A stretch of 64,000 nucleotides of DNA from Fragilaria crotonensis (lineage: Eukaryota; Bacillariophyta; Fragilariophyceae; Fragilariales; Fragilariaceae), in assembly GCA_022925895.1 (NCBI GenBank), contig JAKSYS010000068.1:62001-126000 (forward strand), written 5' to 3'. The first letter of the stretch is position 1; every line of letters starts with the position of its first letter. The notes beneath the pieces are model-generated. The model did not search any database. It worked only from the letters and a program-made list of their open reading frames with translations, and was not told the DNA's origin. A program made the translations under genes and the position numbers. Positions 11,895 to 21,398 of the stretch are shown here, piece after piece.

Positions 11895-12523
11895 TGGCTG
11901 GGTGCACGAAAAAAGGATTTTGGGTAGCCTTAGTAGGTGTAGTATGATATTTTTTTAGTTTTTTCTTCCTTCGACGTTTCCATCACGTCAAACGTCGTGC
12001 TTTGTTGTTGATGACTTACTACATCAACGATCTCTTGATCCGGACCACCTCCCGTGTGCACCGATAGCTCTAAAGCTTCATCTAGTACATCATGAGCAGT
12101 TGCACTATCGGTGCACACGGCAAACACACTCCAGCATCTTTTATCTCAACATGCACGAAAAGCATGGCAATATGCCGTGCTTTTGACACTGAGCATGTTG
12201 ATCCTCAAATTCAACACAATCGCATCGTTGCTTCGGTCCAGTGTCGGTCAACAAACCTTTCAACATCATCATGATGCATGGTTGTGAATTCAAGTTTGAC
12301 TGTAAGGTGCCTCATGGAGGCAAGATGAGCATCAGCAGTCTTCACTCTTTGTGAGTGCACATTTTCGTTCATTGGCATGTCGTCATGAATGCCAGTATAC
12401 AAAATACTCGATCATTGTATAGATCAATACTCAGGGAGGTCGCTTCAATTAATTGTCAACTAAATTAATTTCATATGAGGGCTACGGTGGCTACCCAAAG
12501 TACTTTTTATTTGCACCCAGCCA
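11895..12523. mobile_element. TA-flanked terminal-inverted-repeat element, copy 1
   Basis: A 629-bp element with 35-bp imperfect terminal inverted repeats starting TGGCTGGGTGCA and ending in GGGTAGCC on the inner side (11895-11929 and 12489-12523). A TA lies directly outside each end (11893-11894, 12524-12525), as left by Tc1/mariner-type transposition. A second member with the same ends is at 60126-61982. About 157 bp inside the left end is a hairpin (arms 12052-12067 and 12105-12120) that is conserved in the other copy. The minus strand across it reads CTDSATAHDVLDEALELSVH, which also resembles the other copy. The superfamily is inferred only from the TA and the repeat structure; no transposase was found. 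Confidence 0.75.
12052..12120. repeat. Conserved hairpin inside element copy 1
   Basis: The 16-bp arm CCGTGTGCACCGATAG is perfectly complementary to CTATCGGTGCACACGG, with a 37-nt loop. It sits 157 bp from the element end, the same place as the hairpin of copy 2. Confidence 0.8.
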
Positions 12524-12525
12524 TA

Positions 12526-13391
12526 GGCTCGTGTGAAAACCATGAAGTGTGTTCACAGCTCTCAGGAGGTAAGACTGGGCGATGCGCGGTGTCCTAATCG
12601 GAGTAATAGTAAGCCACTACTGGACCATGTATCATAGGACAACTGGAGAGATAGTGCTGATGCGATGCCCTGACTTAACGTGGATGATATGCCATACAAC
12701 GACGCTTTCTAATTGCAGGGTGTACAGGGTGTTTGCAGGACGCATAGGAGGACTCCTTTGAGAAGGGCTATGCGCGCACAAATCCTATTATGTGCTCTCA
12801 TTTTGATTGTTGGACCTACTAGCTCGTATGATAGAGAGGGAGTTGGGAGACGAGATCGTAACGTATACACATACCATATATATATATGTATAGCATATAC
12901 TATAGTAGGAGGTCAGAGGGCAGGATAGGTCATTAGATCCTGTCTACTGTAGTACTGGAGTACTCTAGTTCCGACTCCTCGAGTCCTACTATATGGTCTA
13001 TGCTGGTATGTGATAGTCATACGTCATACGTCATACAAGATTTTTACTGTTTACCGGACTACTGATGTAGTGCATTACAGTCGTACGGTTGTATCAGTTT
13101 CCGTTCCAATTATAAATGGTCTCGCTCGCGCTCGTTTTTATCGATGACGCACTTTAGACGGAACATCGTCCGACTGTCTCATCCGAAGGGAGGCCTCACA
13201 TTCTTGGAGTTCTGACCATCACAGCGCAATAAGCTCAACCTCTGAACCTCGTTGGAAGCGTTCTATCGTTGAAGCGATCTAGTGTAGTTGGGCTCTGTGC
13301 TGTTCCGCTTCAATTCAATCAAAACACGAGAGGCATCATCAGTTCACCTTCAACCGTTGCGATTGACACGCTTGCTTTCACTTAGAGGCGA
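12526..13391. other. Intergenic, upstream of alanyl-tRNA synthetase
   Basis: Contains a (TA)n-rich run near 12870-12900 and GTAC-rich short palindromes around 12950-13000. No gene seen. Confidence 0.4.
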
Positions 13392-16300
13392 ATGAGGTTC
13401 AATACATCCCTCTTCGTTGTTGTCACAGTCATGTTGGCGTCGGTAGCCAACGCTTCTAAGAAACGCGGTCTGGCATTTGTCAACCACTACATGATCAAGC
13501 GTCAGCAACAGCATCAAGCTCGCATCTTCGCATCCTCTACTGACACCGACCAATGGACTACAGACAAGGTTCGCAAGACGTTCCTCGACTATTTTCAGTC
13601 TAAAGATCACGTTCTCCAACCCTCGTCGGCCTGTGCTCCTCTCAACGACCCCACTCTTTTATTTACCAACGCCGGCATGAATCAATTCAAACCAATCTTT
13701 TTGGGTCAAGTGGACCCCACATCTCCTCTTTACTCCTTGAAACGAGCGGCCAATTCACAAAAGTGCATCCGAGCCGGTGGCAAGCACAACGACTTGGATG
13801 ATGTCGGTCGGGATACCTACCATCACACCTTTTTTGAAATGTTGGGAAGTTGGAGCTTTGGCGATTATTTTAAGAAGGATGCCATTGATTACGCGTGGGA
13901 ACTCCTTACCAAGGTATACGGGCTAGATCCAGATAGATTATATGCAACCTACTTTGAAGGAGATGAGAATGTAGAAGCCGATCTGGAAGCGAAGGAGTAC
14001 TGGATGCAGTATCTGCCTGAAGATCGGATTATTGCCAGTACTGCCAAGGATAATTTTTGGGAGGTAAGCACCTGCTGGATCCGTGGAAGTTTCAGCCTAG
14101 TTTGCTCGAACAGGATGTGCCAACACGTTGCCCCTCTCCCGCTTCTCTACAGATGGGTGACACTGGTCCATGCGGCCCTTGTACCGAAATCCACTTTGAT
14201 CGCATTGGAGGTCGCAATGCTGCCCATATTGTCAACCAAGATGATCCTAATGTTTTGGAAATATGGAACGTGGTCTTCATTCAGTACAATCGTGATGAAA
14301 AGGGCTTGACACTTCTCCCTCAGCAGCACGTTGACACTGGGATGGGATTGGAGCGTCTCGTTTCTGTATTACAGAATAAGCTATCCAACTACGATACCGA
14401 TGCCTTCCAACCACTCTTTGACAAACTGGCCGAACACAGCAAGGTGGGCCCGTACGAGGGTAAGATTTTGCAGGATGACGTGACTCTCAAGGATACGGCA
14501 TATCGCGCCATTGCCGATCATGCTCGTGCCCTGTCGTTTGCGATTGCCGACGGGGCGGTTCCCAACAATGAAGGCCGCGGATATGTCCTGCGCCGCATCC
14601 TTCGACGTGCAACGAGGTACGGAAAGCAGATCCTTCAGGCCGAACCAGGATTCTTTTCAACGTTGGTACCAGGTAAGGATGTTCTGGGGAGGGCATTTGA
14701 TTGTTTAGTAGTTGAAGTTTCGTTGTTGTAAAAGGATGCTGGCATCTAACGAGTTTTTCGATAGTTGTGGTGAAGAGTTTTGGTGGAGCTTACCCTGAGC
14801 TCGTGAAGAACCAGGATACAATCCTTGAGATCATCCAGGAAGAGGAGCAATCCTTCTCAGACATGTTGGATCGTGGTATTAAATTCTTTAGCGATATTGA
14901 GGGCGAACTCAAGGCGGGTGGCCTGACTGAAGTCTCAGGAGAAAAGGCATTTTATCTTTACGACACGCTAGGATTTCCTATTGATTTGACAGAACGCATG
15001 GCCGAAGAAGCCGGCTTGGTTGTCGACCTGGACGGATTCTCGGACGAAATGGAAGCTCAAAAAACTCGATCACGTGCTGCCCGTAATGCTGCTAGGAGTG
15101 GGGGTGCGCCCCAGCTTGAGTTCATCGCCGAGCAAACCGCATGGTTGACTGACAATGGCGTTTACCCAACTGACGACTCCTTCAAGTTTAAGCTCGACGT
15201 GGAGCTTCCCGGTGTAGTCATGGCTGTATTCGGAGTGGATGGCTTCATGAAAGATGGTGCTGTCGCCACCAAGGGTGACTTTGTTGGCCTTGTCTTGGAC
15301 AAGACCTCGTTCTATGCCGAAGCTGGAGGACAAGAGGCCGACACCGGGGTTATTTCAATTCAGAACGATGCTGGCGAGATAACAGGAACCTTCGTTGTGA
15401 ACGACGTCCAATCGTATGGTGGATTTGTACTTCACACTGGAGTTGTCGAGGAGGGTACAATTGGAGTTGGTTCAGTTGCAAACTGCAACGTTGACTATGA
15501 ACGCCGTCGTCTCGTAACTCCGAATCACAGCATGACGCACGTCTTGAACGCGGCTCTGCGTCAAGTGCTGGGCGATAATGTTGATCAGCGCGGCTCGCTC
15601 TGCAATGATGAAAAACTGCGCTTTGACTTCTCGCACAAGAAGGCCATGACTGGGGAGGAATTAAAGCGAGTTGAAGAAATCTGCCAGAAAGTGGTTGCTG
15701 ACAAGTTAGATGTGACAGACGAAATCATGCCTCTGGAAGAAGCGAAAAAGCTTGACGGTGTTCGTGCTGTGTTTGGTGAGGTTTACCCTGATCCCGTGCG
15801 AGTGGTGAAAGTTGGAGATGATACGAGCATCGAATTCTGTGGCGGGACTCACATTTCCAATACTGCGGAAGCTATGCAGTTCGTAATTGTCGAAGAAACT
15901 GCGGTTGCCAAGGGCATTCGTCGTATCTCAGCCGTGACACGAGGCGTTGCGCAAAAGGCGTTGGAGGAAGGTGCCAAATTTGTCGCCGCAGTTCAAGATG
16001 CCGAAAGTCTCAATGTCGTTGAAGCACTTGATTTGGACAAACAGGCTGGTGCCTTGCGGAAAGAACTGGACGAGGCCTTCATGTCGGCACCCCTCAAGAC
16101 AGAACTTCGCGCTCGACTTGAATCACTCCAGAAGAAGGCAGTCGATGCTAAAAAGGCCGCTCTTGCCGGTCGTGTCGACCGTGTTTTGGAGGAATTGAAG
16201 ACAACGATTCAAGAAACGTCCGCTCGGCCTTTTTTGGTGTTGAACGTTGACATTGGCGCCGACGCCAAAGCAGCTCAGAAGGTCATGAACACTGTCAAGT

Positions 16301-16578
16301 CAATTGCCCCAAATATGGCTTTCCTTGGCATTTCGGAGGAAGACAGCGGAAGCGGTGGAAAAGTTATGGCGTTTTCCGTCGTTCCTGACTCGATGGTAGA
16401 ATGTGGATTCAAGGCAGACACGTGGGTAAATGCTGCACTGGAATCTTGTGGAGGGCGAGGTGGTGGCAAGGCCAACAATGCTCAGGGTCAAGCCAAGGAA
16501 TGTGGCAATGTCGAGAAACTCTTTGCAGATGCGGAAATATTTGCCGAAATGGCAATACAACAAGTCCCAAGTACTTAA
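13392..16578 (+). CDS. alaS: Alanyl-tRNA synthetase, N-terminal targeting peptide
   Basis: Three exons (13392-14063, 14153-14672, 14765-16578) give about 1001 residues. Introns are 89 and 92 bp with GT-AG ends. It charges tRNA-Ala with alanine. The class II catalytic domain begins near residue 55 (VRKTFLDYF, then the [14 protein letters not shown] and [16 protein letters not shown] blocks). The editing domain carries HSMTH (about 652-656) and CGGTH (Cys about 756), together the zinc-binding HxxxH/CxxxH set. The C-terminal C-Ala domain ends in a Gly-rich [14 protein letters not shown] motif. The first 22 residues ([21 protein letters not shown]) look like a secretory signal, so plastid or dual organelle import is likely, though the classic Phe at the cleavage site is not evident. 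The protein appears full length and intact. Confidence 0.93.
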
Positions 16579-16718
16579 GCATCAAATAAATTAAAGGCGA
16601 TTACATGCAAATGATTGTAGAGGCTCTTCGCCAAACGACTATCCCTAGATTCTAGAAAGTGAAATGCAAATCCCTGATACAGACGGCGAGGAAACAATCA
16701 GTTTGTTTTAGTTCCACT

Positions 16719-18353
16719 CTATCTCATGCTGCCGCGCAAGATCGTTCCAAATAACGTTGGAACTAGCACAAGAACCAGCGCTGCTGCCAAAACCAGTTTT
16801 GGTTTCTCCTTGGCGATTCGGAGCAGTGCATCCTTCTTTCCCTTGATCGTCGACAAGACAGTGGATTTCTTGTCATCTGGATTCTCTTCGAGCTTCTCAA
16901 GTTTGTTGGCTGTCGATGGTGTTGCTTCGACCTTTACGAAGGACGCTGGTTTTTTGGTGTCACCGTTCGAGCGCTTCAGAGCAACTGCGACTGTCTTGTC
17001 CACACCAACATCAGGTGGTGGAGGAATGGGTGGGGCAAAGTCAGTGCGCTTGAGTCCAAGTCCGACGTTTTCTTCTCGCAATTTTTTTTCGATTGAACTC
17101 ATGAGCCCTCCCAACATGTTGTCCCCCGCAGTCGTAGATGAATCTTCGCGTGGGTCGTTGGACTTGAGTTGTTCCTCAACAACAGCAGGGGCTTCCTCGG
17201 GCTCGGCAGCCACCTTTGCATCTGCCTCGACTCTTGCCGCTTCTTCAAGTTCAGCAGCTGCCTTGGCCTCTGCCTCGGTCTCTGCCTCGATTCTAGCCGC
17301 ATCTTCGCGTTCAGCAGCCGCCTTTGCATCTGCCTCAATTCTCGCCGCTTTTTCACGTTCTGCAGCCGCCTTTGCCTCGACTCTTGCCGCTTCTTCACGT
17401 TGTGCAGCTGCCTTGGCCTCTGCCGCAATTCTCGCCGCTTCTTCGCGTTCTGCAGCTTCCTTTGCCTCGGCCTCGATTCTTGCTGCTTCCTCGCGTTCTG
17501 CAGCTGCCTTGGCCTCTGCCTCAATTCTCGCAGCTTCTTCACGTTCGGCAGCTGCCTTGGCCTCCTCTGCCTCAATTCTCGCAGCTTCTTCACGTTCAGC
17601 AGCTGCCTTTGCCTCCTCTGCCTTAATTCTCGCCGCTTCTTCACGTTCAGCAGCTGCCTTGGCCTCCTCTGCCGCAATTCTCGCCGCTTCTTCACGTTCA
17701 GCAGCTGCCTTTGCCTCCTCTGCCTCGATTCTGGCAACTTCATTCTGGTCAGTGTCAGCAGTAGTGGAAGAAGTAGAAGGTCTGGAACCAAGTCGAAATT
17801 CGAGAAGTTTGCGATGAATGCTATAGTCTGATTTCGTCGTTTGCGATGACTGATTGTTTGGTGTAACAGTATCGACATTGTTGTTGTTGGCAACAACTTC
17901 AACAACTTCAGGTACCGCAGTCTCCTGCTGTTGTGACGATTCCGACTGGTTTTCTATTTCTGGAGCAACATTAACATTGGAATCCGTCGTCGTGGTGGAA
18001 GTCGCCGTCGTGACGGATGCTGTCGTCGGCGGATTGGTCCAAGTGATTCTACCATATTTATCAATAATGGGTTCTTCATAATTTTCGAACTTGCTGTCAT
18101 TGTTGTCGTTGTCAATGCCATTCATAAGGACGGCACGATTATCATTTGAAGTATTGATTGTCATGGACAAGAGAGAAGTATGGGTCCTACGAGTGGCAAC
18201 GAGATGATCCGCATTGCCATGCTTCAAATGTGGTTTTGCCAAAAGAGGAAGGAATGCTGTTGGTGGTAACTTCTGCTTCTGCTGATGAAGTTGAAAGGCA
18301 GTGGTATAAGTCCATGCCAGTAGTACATGGACGATTGTGAGCTTCATCACCAT
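16719..18353 (-). CDS. Plastid-type coiled-coil repeat protein with C-terminal membrane anchor
   Basis: A single exon of 544 residues. The start MVMKLTIVHVLLAWTYTTAFQ is a signal peptide followed by TAF, resembling the diatom plastid-entry motif. Residues about 200-385 are roughly a dozen tandem copies of a 14-17-residue unit of the type EREEAARIEAEEAKAAA, a long charged helix or coiled coil. After a Pro-rich stretch (APPIPPPPD) comes a basic segment and a terminal membrane helix (KLVLAAALVLVLVPTLFGTIL). An envelope- or thylakoid-anchored spacer is plausible, but no known family is recognised. The DNA repeat makes other frames artificially open. Its start lies about 420 bp from the divergent gene at 18772. 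Confidence 0.8.
   Translation of the reverse strand: MVMKLTIVHVLLAWTYTTAFQLHQQKQKLPPTAFLPLLAKPHLKHGNADHLVATRRTHTSLLSMTINTSNDNRAVLMNGIDNDNNDSKFENYEEPIIDKYGRITWTNPPTTASVTTATSTTTTDSNVNVAPEIENQSESSQQQETAVPEVVEVVANNNNVDTVTPNNQSSQTTKSDYSIHRKLLEFRLGSRPSTSSTTADTDQNEVARIEAEEAKAAAEREEAARIAAEEAKAAAEREEAARIKAEEAKAAAEREEAARIEAEEAKAAAEREEAARIEAEAKAAAEREEAARIEAEAKEAAEREEAARIAAEAKAAAQREEAARVEAKAAAEREKAARIEADAKAAAEREDAARIEAETEAEAKAAAELEEAARVEADAKVAAEPEEAPAVVEEQLKSNDPREDSSTTAGDNMLGGLMSSIEKKLREENVGLGLKRTDFAPPIPPPPDVGVDKTVAVALKRSNGDTKKPASFVKVEATPSTANKLEKLEENPDDKKSTVLSTIKGKKDALLRIAKEKPKLVLAAALVLVLVPTLFGTILRGSMR
17180..17740 (-). repeat. Tandem 42-51-bp coding repeat
   Basis: Repeated units encoding EREEAARIEAEEAKAAA-like segments, with small in-frame length differences between units. 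The near-identity of many units suggests recent expansion by unequal exchange or slippage. Confidence 0.75.
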
Positions 18354-18771
18354 TGTGATTGTTGCGATGTTGTTGATGTTGTTTGTGATTCATGATATGT
18401 CGTGTGAGGTGAGCAGTGAGCAAGTTGGTGTCAGTATGAAAACTCTGTACAGTGCTACAGTAGCTAGTATCTGATTACACCCAGGATTTATTTGGGCTTC
18501 GCATTGTTCCTGATTCCATCGACTGCAAGAAAAGGCGTGACGGAGGACAGACGTTGCGAGACATTTTTGATCTGGATCTTGGATCGGAGGCGAAAAGATC
18601 GTGTTGTCTGACGCAGACCTCACAATTGGCCACGGCCTCTATTGTCGACCATCGACCGTCGAACACCTTGGAACACAGTCAAAGCGTACACTCGAGCAGT
18701 GGCGTAATTTGTGACGACAGAACAAGTTGTTATCTACTCCGAGTACAAGCCATAAGTTAAGAGCAACGATC
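18354..18771. promoter_or_regulatory. Shared divergent promoter region
   Basis: 418 bp between two divergent starts (18353 minus, 18772 plus). No specific motif could be assigned. Confidence 0.4.
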
Positions 18772-20275
18772 ATGTCGTTCGCGTCTGTCACGTCGACGAT
18801 CACATCCACGATCACATCGACACTCTTCCCCACGGACACCTCGTACAACAGCATTCGTCCTCATCATGTTGTTGTCCTCTACGCGTTGGCTCGTGTCATC
18901 TCCTCTTCTTCCTTCTACCAAAAGCTATCCAACTCCGTGTTGCGAATCTTATCCCTTACATCGGAATCCTTGATTCCTCTTGTTTACCGCGGTCTCGTTC
19001 CGGATTCCCTCATTCGTCTAGGAATTCGCATTCAACTCTACCAGCATCTATCGGTTTGAAATCAGATTCGGCAGAAGCCGAATTGAACCAAAAACTTGCC
19101 ATTGTTCAGGAATTGCACACCATGCCCATTGCCATTGAAACGGATGCGGCCAATGCACAGCATTACGAGGTGCCTGCCAAGTTTTATGATTTGTGTCTCG
19201 GACCCTGCAAGAAATACAGCAGTGGATTGTGGCCAACGCCAACAACGACCTTTGAAGAATCTGAAATTATCATGCTGGATTTGTATTGTCAACGGGCGGG
19301 TGTCAAGGATGGAATGCATATTGTTGATTTAGGTATGTATATGTATGGATGTGGATCTGGATCTGGATGTAGCGAGGACAGTGTTCACCTGAACATGTGA
19401 TGCAAATAGTTGTGTACACACCTCACCATGCATGGTTTTGCTCACACATGTTGTTCGGTTGACAGGCTGCGGATGGGGATCACTCACCCTTCATCTTATT
19501 CAAAAGTATCCCAACTGCAAAATCACGTCCATTTCAAATTCACACTCGCAACGTGATTATATCCTAAATACCGCCAAGGAACGTGGCAACAATGTTCAAA
19601 ACATTCAAGTTATTACGGTACGTTGTTCTTGTTGTTAACCCTCGATTTACTTACAGTATTGTTGTCGTACTGCTATGTTTATGCTCTCCTTCATCTGTGT
19701 TCCTATATCTATACTCATGATCAACTAACACACGACATGATTATATACTACAGTGCAACGTTGCCGACGACAAGGGTGCTTTGTCGGTTGTCAAGGACAA
19801 TGATTTGGTCATGACTGTCGAAATGTTTGAACACATGAAGAATTACAATGATTTGTTGAAAAAGGTCCACTCCTTCCTCAAACCATCCGGTCACTTATTC
19901 GTACACATTTTTACCCACAAGGACTTTACCTATCATTTCGACAAGGGATGGATGAGTGACAATTTCTTCTCTGGGGGGACCATGCCTAGCGATGATTTGC
20001 TCCTGTATTTTGCACAAGACTTTTGTGTCAAGGCCCATTGGAGAGTCAATGGTACCAATTACGAAAAGACATCCAATGGCTGGTTGCACTACCTGGATAC
20101 GGCCTGGAAGGCAGGTACCCTGAAACCTGTCCTTGCCGAAGCGTACGGAGTGGGACAAGAGTACAAGTGGTACGTGAATTGGAGACTCTTCTTTTTGGCA
20201 TGCGCTGAATTGTGGGGATTGGAGAAGGGTGAAGAATGGATTGTGTCGCATTATCTCTTTCAGCGACGTGGGTAA
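18772..20275 (+). CDS. CFA-synthase/coclaurine-N-methyltransferase-like SAM methyltransferase
   Basis: Exons 18772-19332, 19466-19617 and 19754-20275. The start is the ATG giving MSFASVTSTITST. Conserved blocks are LVYRGLVPDSLIRLGIRIQL, the IVDLGCGWGSLTL SAM-binding motif spanning intron 1, VEMFEHMKNY and LFVHIFTHKDFTYHF, all typical of the cyclopropane-fatty-acid synthase/coclaurine N-methyltransferase family; the substrate is not predictable. One fault: the frame ends in a stop at 19057-19059, while the homologous sequence (LKSDSAEAELNQKLAIVQEL) resumes at once in another frame. One extra T in the T-run at 19055-19057 would give a continuous protein of 411 residues whose phase fits all introns. 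This is either a sequencing indel or a recent disabling change. Confidence 0.85.
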
Positions 20276-20521
20276 ACGTAACAGTAACAAGAGAGGCTGC
20301 AATCACGACGTTTAAAAGAGGGCCCTGTCGAACTAAAGAATAAGTATCAGAAGAGCAACTAGAATACAACCATAGCAAGATAAAACGGATGGATGAGAGG
20401 AGTCCTTTGTTATCTATGTTCTTCCTAGACTATACTGGTACTACGTCTGGGTAGTGCCTCGGCTTGTAGGAAGGCTCGTATGGCTTAAGCTCCCAAACTA
20501 TGGTTCATATTCCACTTGTAT

Positions 20522-21398
20522 TCATAACTTCTCCGAACCTTGGACTTCCTGCGCACTAATTTCACCTCTCTCGCCTTGCACAATACTCGCTGAACCTGCA
20601 ATGTCTTCGCTGAATACCTTCTTCCAGCCATCACTCGTAATGAGAAAAACATTGATGAAACCGCCGCTGTACGCATCGCGGAATGTCGCATGGCGAATCG
20701 CTTTAATTCCCAGAGCAATCGCTTCCTCTTGGGTCATGTCAAACCTACGTTCCCTATCCAGAATTCCGAGTGCAAACGTACTACCAGAACCAACTGAGAA
20801 CATATCACCCTCGATCCTCGCACCACTGTCATCAACATAATAAATTCTGGGTCCTCCATCCGGATCGAATCCCATTATCATGGTCCCGACTGACAAGTCC
20901 GATCCTCGATTCTCGTACAGGACATTGGACAAGAGCCGCGATGCTCGTGCCACCGACATTCGATACCCATTTACCAATTCAAAGAGTTCCGCTTCGGCTT
21001 TGACTTTGCGAATCCAATAGCTACAATCGGCTGCACCCCCCGCCATGGTTCCCAACATGTGACTGTTGATGGGCAACACCTTCTGGACTGTCTTGGAACC
21101 GACGAAATTTCCAAGACTTGCGCGTGAATCGACAGCAGCAACGATTCCATCTTGAAAGATAAAAGACAAGGTCGTCGTGCCGTGTTCGAATTTCAACGGA
21201 GGCGTCTCGGTAAGAGACTCTCCAACAACTTGAGGTCCAACGAGAAGACCGTGTGCTTTCAACATTCTATGCGGACTCGCATCGGTTCCTCCAATGACTC
21301 CACCCAAAAACACCAACGCAGCGACACCAAGTCCCATGACCCCACGACCCTTGACCTGGATTCGTGAGGATGTCACAGACTGAGAATGATGCGTCATT
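20522..21398 (-). CDS. PSMB5: Proteasome subunit beta type-5 module
   Basis: If translated separately, the first suitable ATG is at 21398 (MTHHSQSVTSS), giving 291 residues with a propeptide of about 73. The mature enzyme begins at Thr1 (codon 21176-21178) after FEHG, in HG|TTTLSF. Catalytic and structural residues are in place: Asp17, Lys33, the beta5-specific Met45 in LGTMAGGAADC, SVGSGS and RDAYSGG. It is the chymotrypsin-like active subunit of the 20S core. The propeptide contains a hydrophobic stretch (GVMGLGVAALVFLGGVIGG), which is unusual for a beta5 propeptide and could be an additional membrane or signal-like segment. The module shares its frame with the exonuclease upstream. Confidence 0.88.

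Noticed and set aside
16726-17817. A 363-codon plus-strand open frame and others opposite the coiled-coil gene
   Set aside because: They are produced by the repeated codons of the minus-strand gene, which has a signal peptide, repeat and membrane helix; the antisense frames give low-complexity Ser/Ala or Leu/Cys runs.
19012-19044. A 29-nt GT-AG intron that would restore the frame of the methyltransferase gene
   Set aside because: Much shorter than any other intron here and it would remove conserved residues (LGIRIQLYQHL); a one-base run error is simpler.
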